DNA of 64,000 nucleotides, from positions 124,001 to 188,000 of the forward strand of contig JAJGQC010000631.1 in assembly GCA_021014325.1 (NCBI GenBank). The letters are read 5' to 3'. Position numbers and translations under genes: made by a program. The DNA is from Plazaster borealis. Taxonomy: Eukaryota; Echinodermata; Asteroidea; Forcipulatida; Labidiasteridae. Below are positions 23,396-34,694 of this stretch, one piece after another. The notes under the pieces are model-generated. The model saw only the letters and a program-made list of their open reading frames with translations. It was not told the DNA's origin and searched no databases. Numbering within the stretch: the first letter of the stretch is position 1; every line of letters starts with the position of its first letter.

Positions 23396-24390
23396 CCTGT
23401 GGAAAACCGAAATTAAAAGAACGGGTATAGGTGAAGATTGACAATCGAGGACAACCTTCAACCTGCGGTTGGAAAGGAAAGCAGAGATTGTAGATAACTG
23501 TCTGCCTCAAACACCATATGACTGAAGCTTGTGGAGCAGGCCAGTATGCCATACTTTGTCGAAAGCCTTGGAGATGTCCAATGATACAACACGAGCCTCA
23601 CCCCTGGGATCTAAGGCTATAATAAAAGGATCAGTAATTGCAGATCACTGGTTGAGCGGAAATGGCGAAATCCGAATTGGCAGTCAGTTAAACGGTCATT
23701 CTCTTCCAGGTATCTAAGGAGCTGTTGGTTAAAGGCATCGTACACGTTTGGTAATTACTCAAAATATATATAGCATAAAAACTGACTTGGTAACGAGCAA
23801 CAGAGAGCTGTTGATAGTATAAAACATTGTGAGAAACGACTCCCTCTGAAGTAACGTAGTTTTTGAGAAAGAGGTAATTTCTCACTAAAATAATAAAAAC
23901 TTCTTGCAAGAAGATTTTATTACTACATCTGAAAGCACACAAATTTGTACAACAAGGGGTTTTTTTTTCTTCATCATTTTCTTGGAACTTCGATGACCAA
24001 TTGAGCCCAAAATTTTCACAGGCTTGTTATTTTATGCATATGTTGGGATACACAAAATGAGAACACTGGTCTTTGACAATTACCAAACGTGTACCATGCC
24101 TTTAACAAAGCATTCAAAGATCTTACTTTTGGAAGCAGACTAATATGACGATAATTGGTAGATTCATAAAGCTCTCCAGCACCCTTAAAGATAGGGACAA
24201 CATTATGCCACTTACCAAGATGAAGGAAAAACGGAAAGAGCCCAGCACATATTGAATAGCGTGGCATGAACAGGTGAAAGTTCTGGGCAGCACATTTTCA
24301 AAACAATTGCCGGGATTCCATTAGGGCCAGTAGCCTTGGCGGCATCCAAGGAATGGATAATTCTGGTAATCTTCATTGGAGTGCTTAGAG
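23370..24390 (-). pseudogene. CR1/Jockey-like LINE reverse transcriptase fragment, split by a MITE
   Basis: On the minus strand from right to left: KATGP..GIP segment, HLGKWHNVVPIFKGAGEL, YRHISLLPKVRSLNALL, then a TTAA MITE, then NQQLLRYLEENDRLTDCQFG, and near the left end FGFPQGSVLG. These are RT fingers/palm motifs in the right order. Several stops and frame changes show it is dead; the catalytic YxDD part is absent. Confidence 0.8.
23733..24101. mobile_element. TTAA-flanked MITE, copy b, nested in the LINE
   Basis: AGGCATCGTACACGTTTGG ... CCAAACGTGTACCATGCCT, with TTAA at 23729-23732 and 24102-24105. Removing the element and one TTAA rejoins the LINE reading (SLNALL next to NQQLLRYLEEN). 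This shows both the TTAA duplication and the order of events. Confidence 0.92.
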
Positions 24391-24642
24391 GATCAGTATG
24401 AGTTTTTTTTTCAACAATTTAATATATTGTATTATTTAACCTTACAGGACGTGCAGAGTATCATTATACAACTTAACGGCACGCACACTGAATATTTCAG
24501 TGGTCAATGCAGCACTTCGGGAAACCCTATTACACCCGGGGTAAAAAGCTTGTTTCACATGATTATCAAGCCTAATACCCCTCAGATGGGCTAGAGATGT
24601 TTATTCCCTACACAAAATGGAATATGCTTGGTCTTTTTGATG

Positions 24643-24997
24643 AATAATAATAATAATAATAGTTAGTTTTTATATAGCGCTTTTCACGCCCGAAGGGCGT
24701 CCCAAAGCGCTTCACATTATTACCCCTGGTCACTGGGCCTTAAATCATTCCTTAAACCATCTCAGCTCCCTGGGGAGTATACAGCCTGTGCAACATTAAT
24801 GCGCTACTCGGCTAAATCAATCACAAGAACCATCTCTGCCCTCACAGGTACCCATTTACCCCTGGGTGGAGAGAAGCTTATGGTTAAGTGTCTTGCTCAA
24901 GGACACAAGTGTCACGACCGGGATTCGAACCCACACTCTGCTGATCAAACACCAGAGCTTGAATCCGGCGCTCTTAACCGCTCGGCCACGACACCCC
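24643..24997 (-). mobile_element. tRNA-Leu-derived SINE, near full length
   Basis: Reverse orientation: the ATT tail is at the left, then TATATAGCGCTTTTCACGCC, and the tRNA head at the right (GGGATTCGAACCC for the B box, CCGCTCGGCCACGACAC for the A box). A good match to the 10.4 kb copy. Confidence 0.85.
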
Positions 24998-26249
24998 ACA
25001 TGAACAGTATGATTACAGTGAATTACAGTGAAGCCCCGCCCCTTAGCCTTCCAACTCACAACCCTAGGACCTAAATTACACAGAGCATGGCATGTGTATT
25101 CCCAGGCTATTTTTAATATCTACAAGCTACCCCAGCTAAGAATGACTGATGTTTGTTATCAGACCACCACTTGCAAGGACTGAAATGCTGACATATCAAT
25201 GCCTGAGCGCTGAGTCATGCATCCCATGAGTGGCTGTACAAAAGCAATGAAAGGGTGCCTGACTGCTGAATTTGCAATGAGTTTTCCAAGATGACCCTAG
25301 GGCCCCAGTGGAATGACCTTTTGCAATTTGTTAGTTAAAGGGGGATGGTGGATTACCCAAAAGATTGAGAAAAAAAATAGTTCAAGGGCGGAATTATTAA
25401 CAAATTAGCAAAAACTTACTAAAACATTTAGTCTGCGCACCTCCCCGCAGGGTTTTAAGGTATAAATATTGAGTACCATACATACGGAGCACGTACCAGC
25501 GCTTAGTATTTCAATGTTTAAAGTGGAGTTTTGGGCGGCAACTTTTGTTTTTAGGTGGATACTTGTTTTGTTTACTCGGCGACTTTTTAGAGGGGCGGAA
25601 TGTTTTTTGTTTTTGTTTTTTTTGTTACACTTTGTTCTCCGGGTTGTTTTAACGCTACATACGAAGTGTGGAAATTTTGACAAACATTCGGAAATTATGG
25701 GGAACATACTTCTTTGGACCAAAAATCTGCAACAAAAAAAACACCTACGAAAATGAATTTAAAAATACATTTTTGAAACTCGTTATCATGTACAATTTGG
25801 TGAAATGGGCATTGGAGAACTTTGGAAAATACTGAGGGAAAACATGTACCCCGCCCCCTTCCGCCGTCCCCTAAGTTGGAACAAATCTGGTCCTGTTAGG
25901 GTTCAGTACGATGTTCTTTGAGAGGTATCAAGTATTGTATAGACCCGATATAATTTTGAATTTACCATCACATGCAAAAGTTCAATCAGCTAAACAGATG
26001 TAATCGGCAGCAAAACACTAATAGTAAAAGAGTTCATTTATACTTCTACCCCTCCCATTAATTGAAAGACACACCCAAGTTGAGCATGACACTGCTGTGT
26101 CAATGGTATTGTAAACCCAGGCTCCTTCTCAAACGGTTACTCGGGTTACGTCATTCAACTGAATAATATTAAATGTGCTGGCAAAACGCAGTAGAAATTT
26201 AGAAGCACTCATTACAGGCATCCGATGATTTAAAACTCTTCTTTTTCAG
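24998..26249 (+). other. Intron stretch, nothing recognised
   Basis: AT-rich, with T-rich tracts near 25600. No coding, RNA or repeat feature recognised before the CUB 5 acceptor. Confidence 0.45.
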
Positions 26250-26597
26250 AATATTGTAGATCACCAAATTTTTTAGTTGGAACATCTCCAGTCGATCTGA
26301 CGTCACCAGGCTACCCAAGGGGCTACCCATCATCATTATGTTGCTACTGGGAGTTCAGGGCTCCAGATTGGGTATATATGGTGGTGTCCGTACACGATAT
26401 TAAAGTAGAACGGGGATATGACTTTGTTCACTTGAGTGGCACCCTTCGTGATGGACACAGCGCGTTATTTGAACTCAGTGGAACTAGACGACTGAAGTCC
26501 ATTGCATTTACCTCATCAAAGAGAATATCTCTCCGTTTCACAAGTGACGGTACCGTAACAGCAAAAGGGTTTCTTCTGCAACTTCAAGGCAGCAATG
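26250..26597 (+). CDS. Receptor exon: CUB module 5
   Basis: Acceptor CTTCTTTTTCAG, donor G|GTAATG, 348 nt, phase 1-1. The clearest CUB in the gene: YCRSPN start, LTSPGYPRGYPSS (the G-Y-P loop), CCYWEFRAP core, ISLRFTSDGT and the closing GFLLQLQGSNG. The first disulfide pair is present; the second pair of cysteines is missing. About 116 residues, the usual CUB length. Confidence 0.95.
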
Positions 26598-26744
26598 GTA
26601 ATGCCATCGGTAGTAATATACAAACAATGAAGTTCCATTATATAATAAATATATGGAAACATACCCTCAGAAACATGTACAAGAAAGATAATGAACAAAT
26701 CGTCGATTATGTAGCATCACAAGTTTAAATGTAAAAAAGTTACC

Positions 26745-29700
26745 CCGAACTTTATTAGCCCTAACCGTAACCATAAACCTAACCCTAACGAACTTTTGAA
26801 ATGTTCAACTTCCGATTTTAACTGGAAGTCGAGGTCAAATGGGGTCACACATAATGTATCGTTTGTTCAGCGTTCAATGTCCTTCTCGATGATGTATAGA
26901 TTGTAACAATCTAAAATGGGGTTCTCGAGTTATGATTTTTTGAAATAACAAACTTTGGATTAATGTATTCCAATACCTGATGACGTCATCATAAAGTAAC
27001 TAAAACAGTTTCGTCTCCTAATAAATATCTAACTATATATAAACTTGGAACTTCACATGAGCTTGGTAAGTATACTTCTGTTAGCGGACAAAGACGGGGA
27101 GAAGAAGAAGAAGAAGAAGAAGAAGAAGAAAAAGAAAAAGAAGAAGGAGAAGAAGAAGAATACTTTGTTTTCCACTTTTCAACTGGAACTTTATTTTGCC
27201 TCATGAAAACATAAACATAATATACAACCTAGAGGGGCGGTTCCAATCGATTACATGACAACAATACATCAAATATAAAACAAGTTACAATACAAAAAAA
27301 GCAATGCAAAGGGGAAAAAAGCCAAACTTGACGCAGTCACAAATTTAGATTAACCAGGTGATTTCATTCCTGAGAAAAGTAAATACGGCGTTATTATTGT
27401 TCCACTTTTCTTCAAAGGACGGAACGTTGTTCTGAGATTTGTAAAAAAATAATTCAGACACTACTTTGTGTTGAATGCGGCTGCGCCAGATAGTGAAAGG
27501 GTCCACAAAGATAGAATGTTGGTATAACCAATAAATAACGGATTTAAGACTAATAATGAGGTAGTTGGAGAGACGGACGACCTCGCGTGGGTGGCCCCTG
27601 ACGTGTGGGATGAGTGTCCAGTAGTGGGTGAAGTCCAGTGCTTCGGTAGGGAGTAACCGTTGTAGTAGAGTGTGGAGCAGAGTTAAAGAAGTTTGAATTG
27701 CAGGGCATGTAATGAAGAGATGGGTGGTCGTCGCTTCGTCGCCGCACCATCTGCATAGAGGGGAGATGTCGGGTTGAATGTGATGAAGAACCAGAAGGGA
27801 CGGACGAATATTGTGAAGGAGCTTATATTGGATGGCCCCTTCCCTTTTGGAAGTAGGGAGGTGATGAATTGTCCTCCACTGTATATTTAAGTTTTTGTCG
27901 ATGTGTCCTGTGTTTTGCCAGTGGATGGTGATTTATTTCGGAAGATCGTTGAGTGCTTCGTTAAAGCATTTGTACGGGGTTCTTTTGGAAGCTATCATTC
28001 CGTCTGTGTCGACCATGGCTGTGATATTGTGTAGTGGGGGAGGATCACCGCTCTCCTCCAGAATCGTCCGGCGTTTTCCGTGTCCATCGACATCGAAGCC
28101 TCCGGGCAACGAGGAGATAAAACGTTGAAACCTGCCGAGGTCTGCGGAGAGGCATCTGGCGGACATTCTTACTGTAGTTTCTTTCTTGAAGTGTTGTGGG
28201 GTGCCAGGATCCGGTGTTCATGTCCAAAAGATCGTTGACGAGACGAATCCCACACGTCATGAGTCGGCGGGCGAGTGCGTTTCCGTCTCCATCTAACCCA
28301 TGAAAAAAAATGGGGAAAAAAATCAGTGGGAAGTGTTGCAACTCGAGCTCCTATCACTACCCAGGCACGCATTAACTCACTGTGGAAGGTGGGGAGGTGC
28401 GGGAAAAATTTGGGGTCAATCTCGGTTGTAAATAATTCGAAATCGAGCCCAAGATTACGATACCGTCTAAAATAATATCGGGTTAGCTGAAAAGAAGGGT
28501 TGTCTTTTTGACCCGAGGAGAAGAAGAATAAGAAGAAGGGGTCACATTTTGTGTAGCGCGTTTAGTTTATGAAGACGTTTTAGATGATGTATGGATTTCA
28601 AACCTCCAACAATTTGTTGAAACATTAACTTTCACTTTCCGGTTTTAACCGGAAGTCAAGGTCAAATGAGGTCACAGTGTGTAGCGTTTCTTAAATATTA
28701 AATTTCATCTTCCAGTTTGAACAGGAAGTAAAGGTCAATTGGGGTCACATTCTTTATATCGTGTGCTAAGTTGTTACATACTTGTCCAATGATGTATAGA
28801 TTGTAAAAATCCATTGTATGGTTCAGGAATTATGAATTTTGAAACATTAAATTTCAACTTCCGTTTTGAACCGGGAGTCAGGGTCAAACGGGGTCACAAT
28901 AAGTACAGCGTATGTTAGGTTTTATAAAGACCTTTCAGATGATGTATAGATTGTAAAAATCAAATGTGTGGTTCAGAAGTTACGAATTGTTCAAGTATTA
29001 CATGGATTATCTTTATGCCGGGGTGCGCAATACAAGGTAACATGCGGCGATGCTAAATATATTCCTACATGTAGTTGATGTAAACCGAACTACACGTATC
29101 TGTACACGTGCTATTACACTATCTCGCGTTATCAAAGTGGGTCAACACAAACGTGCGCTTTAATGCCGGTGGTTATAAGACAATATGTAAATGTCAAAAT
29201 GTTGTTATTTCTGTGCAAAAGTTTGAGCAGGCTCAACGTTCTAAAACCCGATGCAAAAATTATGCTGAAATGATAAATAGTTTTTGAGATACGAATTTTA
29301 TGAAGTTTTAAATTTCCGGGTTGAACCGGAAGTCAAGGTCAAATGGGGTCACTTTCTGTGTAGCGTCTGTTGGACCTTTAACGAACTTTCCGATGATGTA
29401 TAGATTGTAAAAATCCAACATGTCGTTCATGAGTTATGATTTTTTTTTTCAAATATTAAACTTTGATTTTTTTTTCAAATATTAAACTTTGATTTAATGT
29501 AATTCAATACCTGATGATGTCATCATGACATCATCAAGTTTGTGTCGTCTTGATATTTAGGTTCAAATGTCTGATGAGTTTCAATGTAAAATTCAATTTC
29601 AATCTTGAGTTATGCCGTAGATAAGACCGAAAATGTTGTTTTTCAAGAAAAGAAAAAAAGGCAAACTTTGACCTAGGGGCATGACCTTGAAGAAAAGGTC

Positions 29701-30155
29701 ATACGATTTTGACGTTAACTTTTGAAATGTTGCCCCAGTCTTGATCTATCCGATGCCCAATTTTGAATATCACAGCTTTCAAATTCAAGGAGATACAGCA
29801 AAAAGCAAATGGTCAACTTTAAAACCCTTGTAATTCGACACCTGATGACGTCATAAGGACGTCATCAATTTTTGCCGTCTTCATATTGAGGTTCAAATAT
29901 TTGATGAGTTTCAATGTTCAATTCAATTTCAATCTTGAGTTATTTTGTAGAAAAGAGTTCCGTGGAAGAAGAAGAAGAAGAAGATGAAGAAGAAAGAAAA
30001 AACCCAGAACAAAATCAAAGAGCCGTCGTGCACATATTGCACGAACACCTAAAAACAGAACAAAAACAAGAGGTGTTCGTGCTTGTATTGCACGAACACC
30101 TAAAAACAGAACAAAAACAAAGAGGTGTTCGTGCTTGTATTGCACGAACACCTAA
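26745..30155 (-). mobile_element. Minus-strand hairpin-ended element(s) with CCGGAAGT tandem units, interrupted by a LINE
   Basis: Read on the minus strand from 30.15 kb: two or more hairpins AGGTGTTCGTGC..GCACGAACACC, a TTC microsatellite, the shared stretch ACTCAAGATTGAAATTGAAT, TGACGTCA motifs, then units every ~150-200 bp holding GTGACCCC, TGACCTTGACTTCCGG and its palindromic mate. Units are clear at 26.82, 28.65, 28.72, 28.87 and 29.32 kb. A LINE fragment separates the first from the rest. I could not find a clean 3' terminus at the left. Confidence 0.5.
27170..28505 (-). pseudogene. L1/Tx1-like LINE ORF2 C-terminal fragment, copy 1
   Basis: Minus-strand reading gives SLHYMPCNS-type remnants, a Zn-binding tail with CGDE..HLFITCP order, and GIRLVNDLLDMNTGSW upstream. 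It matches the better-preserved copy at 30-32 kb segment by segment. Frameshifts and stops are frequent. Both edges touch GAAGAAG-type microsatellite; the exact ends are uncertain. Confidence 0.65.
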
Positions 30156-30259
30156 AAAAGAAAAGAAAAAAAAACCACAACATTTGAAAAAAAATATGGG
30201 TTAATTTAAAGCAAGAGACACAGTGAATACGCGACATGCGCATGAACTGTAGAGAAAAA

Positions 30260-32100
30260 AATCTTCAAATAAACCAAGTAATTTTTTGTTCCGTTATAGT
30301 GAAAATGGCGTTATGGATATCCCATGTTTTCTGGAAAATTTGAAAGTTATTGGATACTTTGTAGTAACACCAGTCGGCAAGAACTTTAGGCTGAATACGG
30401 TTCCGCCATACAACCAAAGGGTCAGCAAAAACGGAATTTGAATCGAGCCAGTAGATAACGGATTAAAGACTTATGATAAGATAATTGCGGAGACGGACGA
30501 CCTCCCTCCCGCGGCCCCTGGAGTGTGGAATGAGTGCCCAGTAGTTGTCGAAATTCAGTGTAGCTTGTGGAAGAAGACGTTGAAGGAGACTGTGAAGCAG
30601 ATTACGAGACGGTTGTATTTGAGGACAGGTTATGAAGAGGTGCGGTATTGTTCCCTTTTCCCCACACCACCCGCACAGCGGGGAGTGGTTGGCATTGATG
30701 TGGTGAAGAACAGGTAATGATGGCAATATGTTGTGGAACAGTTTAAACTGAATGTCGCCTTCTTTTTTGGAGGTGGGAAGACGGTGGGGCTCTTTCCAAT
30801 TGAAGTTTGTGTCTTTGTCGACGTATCCGTTGTCAAGCCAGTGGGTAGTTGTTGTATCCGGAAGGGAGTTGATGCTGTCGTTTATTTTGCGGTAGATGTT
30901 CTTTGTGGGTGTTGTCAGGCCATCTATATCTGTCCCAAATATAACAGCCGGTGGAAGAGCGGCGGCAGGGGACAGAGCTTGAGGATTGGCCAGGCCAGGT
31001 AGGCATCCCTTATCATTGAAAAGGGAAGATAGTTTACAAATCATATGGCGCATCATTACCAAGTCGTTGGATAGACATTGGGCCGATGTTCTGATAGTCG
31101 ACGTCTTTGGGCACTTTTCTGGAGGTAGCCACGAGCCAGTGTTGTCATCCAGCAGGTGTTTGACGAGTCGGACCCCACACTCCATAAGCCGCGGGGCAGA
31201 GGCCCCCCTTCCCTGTCTAGCTCGGTGAAAAACAAACTATTAAGAGGTAAATTAACAAAGGAAGAAAAATCACTGGGCAGTGTTGCCACTCGAGCACCTA
31301 TTTCTAACCAGGCACGCATAAGGTCACAGTGAAACGTTGGGAGATGGGGGAAAAATTTGGAGTCAATAGCGGTAGTGAAGAGTTCACGATCGAACCCGAG
31401 TTTGCGGTACTGACGAAAGTAATAACTGATAAAATCAAAGGAAGGGTGATGGAGAGGATGTTTGAGGAAAGAACGCAATAACTTAAAACAGAATGTGAGC
31501 AAACGTGCCTGGAGACAGGTAGTCCTAGGCCCCCTCTGTCCGGGTTTTGATACAAAACAGATTTTCTCAACCAGTGCTTTCCCCCGTTCCATATGAAATC
31601 GTTCAACTTTCCTTGGAATTCATTCAGGATATCTTGAGGAGGAGACAAGGTAGCGAGGGTGTGAAAGAGTTTAGAAGACATAATTTGATTAGCTATCAGC
31701 ACCCGGCCTTTAAGGGACACCTTAAAGGAAAACCGCTTCCAGCTCGAGATGCTGTCAAGTTTTTTCCGACACTCTTGCCAATTTTTTGGATATAATGATT
31801 AGAGTTACCAAGCTGATTACCAAGGAAAGTCAAACCGGCATTGTTCAAGTTAAGTGGGTGATCAGTCCTAGAGACCCATGATCCGACCCACAGACCCTGG
31901 GATTTAATTAGATTTAAACGAGCAGCTGAGGCCTGGCTGAACAATTGATAGGTATTTCTGACAATGTTGAATTCGCACCTAGAGGGATTTTGCCTCCGCC
32001 AGACGTCACTAACACCCAGCTGATTAAAAGAATTTGAGCATCTCCAAATAGATAAAAACTTATATCGTCGCCGAAATGACGAAATGACGAAGTCACGAAA
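30260..32100 (-). pseudogene. L1/Tx1-like LINE ORF2 fragment, copy 2
   Basis: 5'-truncated. From the right on the minus strand: ARLNLIKSQGLWVGSW (post-RT motif), FLGNQLGNSN, LSLKGRVLIANQ-like MSLKGRVLIANQIMSSKLFH, LNDFIWNGGKHWL, GGLGLPV, GVRLVKHLLDDNTGSWLPPE and the terminal zinc motif CGWCGEKGTIPHLFITCP. This order is typical of the region after the RT in L1/Tx1-clade elements. At least two frame changes; no longer coding. Confidence 0.8.
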
Positions 32101-32183
32101 TGACGAATGTGCCCAACAGCCAAATTATTACGTTTTGAGTCAAAGTAATTTATTTCAAACTGCTAGTTCAGAGACTAATAATA

Positions 32184-34430
32184 AGGGGTTTGGGCCTGGT
32201 AGCCGAAACGCCTATTGTTTTCGGAGAGATTTGTATTTTGTTTCTCCTTATTATTTTTCTTACCGGCCCTATTCCCGTAGGGTTTGTACACAGATTTTGT
32301 TATCAGATAATCTTATACTTAAAAGTATAGTACACGTTTGGTAATGACTCAAAACAAATATTAGCATAACAACTTACTTGGTAACAAGCAACGGAGAGCT
32401 ATTGGTAGTATAACAAATTGTAGGAAACGACTCCCTCTGAAGTAACGTAGTTTTTGAGAAAGAGGTAATTTCTCACTAAAATAATAAAAACTTCTTGCAA
32501 GAAGTTTGTATTCCTATCTGAAAGCACACAAATTTGTACAACGAGGGGTTTTGTTCTTTCATCATTTTCTTGCAACTCACGATGACCAATTGAGCCCAAG
32601 TTTTCACAGGCTTGTTTTTTTATGCATATGTTGGGATATACCAAGTGAGAACACTGGTCTTTGACAATTACCAACGTGTTCAGTGCCTTTAAACATTTCT
32701 GATCGGTACAAGTTACATATCATATGTTAGCTTATAACTTTACTTAGTTATGTGAACACATGATGTCACCATTGCGTCAGTCTTACCTGTTTTATATACG
32801 GTTTTTATTTGTGGCGAGCCAACTACCTCGTAGTTGTCAATGACGACCTGCCTTGTCATTCCTTCCGTACACGTTAAAAAGCCTGTTATCTGGCACGGAA
32901 TTCACGTAATTTCTTATCAAGTTAAATGAAAACCCTTACATGGAAATCAGCCTGTAATTGCAGCTTTCCTAATAAATAGTATTTTTCAAGTATTTTTCGT
33001 CTTTCGTTGACATGTCGAGTAGACCATTTCCACAACCCGATGTATTGGCATGCCCAAGTCGACCCGTCGTGTCAATGTCGGCAAAGAGGGGAATTTGTAA
33101 AACACAAGAGGGCGCTATACAAGTGTACCATCAAATGAAAGCCTGTGCTCTAACTTTGGTCCAGCAGCAGTTTGATCAAGTGTTTGTATTCCTTTGTTGA
33201 CGATATTAACAAATTAAATACACGTATCGTTTCACATAATTATCTTATGCTAATGTTTGGAATCTCTTCGAGACCCAAGCTTTCATCTTTCAGTTACTAA
33301 TTATTATGACGTCATCACAAAACACAGCACCCTCTATGAATGTATATAAATTTTACACCAAAAGATGGATCGTAGTTTCAGAGATTTCGTTCGAAAGCAT
33401 TGCATGGGGACAAATCTAATTCCGTATTGCAACTTATAAGAAGACTTAGTATGAAAAACACGTGTTCATAAGCGTGGCCTTATTAGGTGTCGAATTACAT
33501 TAACTACAAGTTTATTATTCATATCTTCTGATCTATATGTCATAGAGTTAAAATCGTTGTCCCATCATGTAGCTTACAGCACATTTTATTCAGAACATGA
33601 CCTGACTTTGATCTTTACTTCCGATACAAACAGAAGCTCTAAAATAAAATTAAAATGTATATCCTGTGGAGTCATGTAGCTGATGACACGTTTGACATAA
33701 ACAAAACATGACCTCACTTTGACCTTTTCTTCTGGTTTCAACAAGAAGTTCAAATTAAAAATTACATTTTCAATTTTCAATTAAATTTTCAATTTTCAAT
33801 TTTCAATTACAAATTACATGTCTTAAAGACATAACTTTTGTAGCTTTACACATTTGACATTTTATTTAAAATATTACCACGATTTTACCTTTCCTTCAGT
33901 ACCATAAAGGAATTTCAAATTAAAACCATATCTCTTAAACCACATGTCATAAAGTCATTGTCTTTGTGCCGTTTTGAAGCCATTGACATATAATATAAAA
34001 AAAATCAATATCCTGACTGCACTTTTACCTTTCCTTCTGGTTTAAGTAGGAAGTTAAACTTTTAAATTAAATTTCCTGAACCACTTTCTATAGAGTCATA
34101 ATCTACGTGGCTTCTTGTACAGTATAGCTCATGTAAAATTTATTTCAGGACATGCACCACTTTCACATTCACTTCCGGTTCTAAGAGAAAGTTGTAAAAA
34201 TACAAAATCATATCTCCTGAGCCACATGTCATGAATTCATAATCTTAAACCTTTGACATTCTATTCAAAAGCATACCACACTTTGACCTTTTCTTACGGT
34301 CAATACAGCAAGTTTAAAGAGTTTACGACCAAACTTAGCACATTTTGTTTGATATCGGACATGATATTTTATATTTTGTTTCACCAACCGAAACCCCCTG
34401 TATTCGTTTTTACGAACACTTAATTTCTAG
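32184..34430 (+). mobile_element. Rolling-circle-like element H3
   Basis: The 5' hairpin arm is AGGGGTTTGGGC, pairing with GCCGAAACGCCT, followed by ATTGTTTTCG. The 3' end has ACCGAAACCCCCT (inverse of the 5' arm), a 5-bp hairpin TTCGT-TTTT-ACGAA, ten bases, then CTAG and T. Interior: degenerate units with TTTGACCTTT-TCTTC-GGTT segments. A TTAA MITE is nested near its 5' end. Architecture as H1 but with different, mutually complementary arm sequences. Confidence 0.6.
32323..32688. mobile_element. TTAA-flanked MITE, copy c, nested in H3
   Basis: AAGTATAGTACACGTTTGG ... CCAACGTGTTCAGTGCCT, with TTAA at 32319-32322 and 32689-32692. The interior matches the other copies (AGAAAGAGGTAATTTCTCAC). 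More diverged at the left end. Confidence 0.85.
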
Positions 34431-34694
34431 TTTGTATTATTATTATAGTTATTAGTATTATTATTATTATTATTAAATGATAACTTTTTTATTGAGGTAT
34501 TGTCTCCTTTAACGTATTGTTCACTTTGTGAGAAAGGAAAAGCAGAGCACGTTGGGATTTGTCACCTCGTAAAAAAAGTCATAGCACGTCTTTGCCACCG
34601 TGCCATGATATTTATCAATGGAAAAACATAAACATTGCAAATCTAGTGATTCGCCAGTCATGATTGCTAGTGTAGTAACGGGTTTTTTTTATTT

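Noticed and set aside
24444..24594. Possible extra receptor exon after CTTACAG
   Set aside because: The phase 1 frame required by neighbouring exons has an early stop; the open frame is phase 0, ends in a stop and shows no CUB or LDLa pattern.
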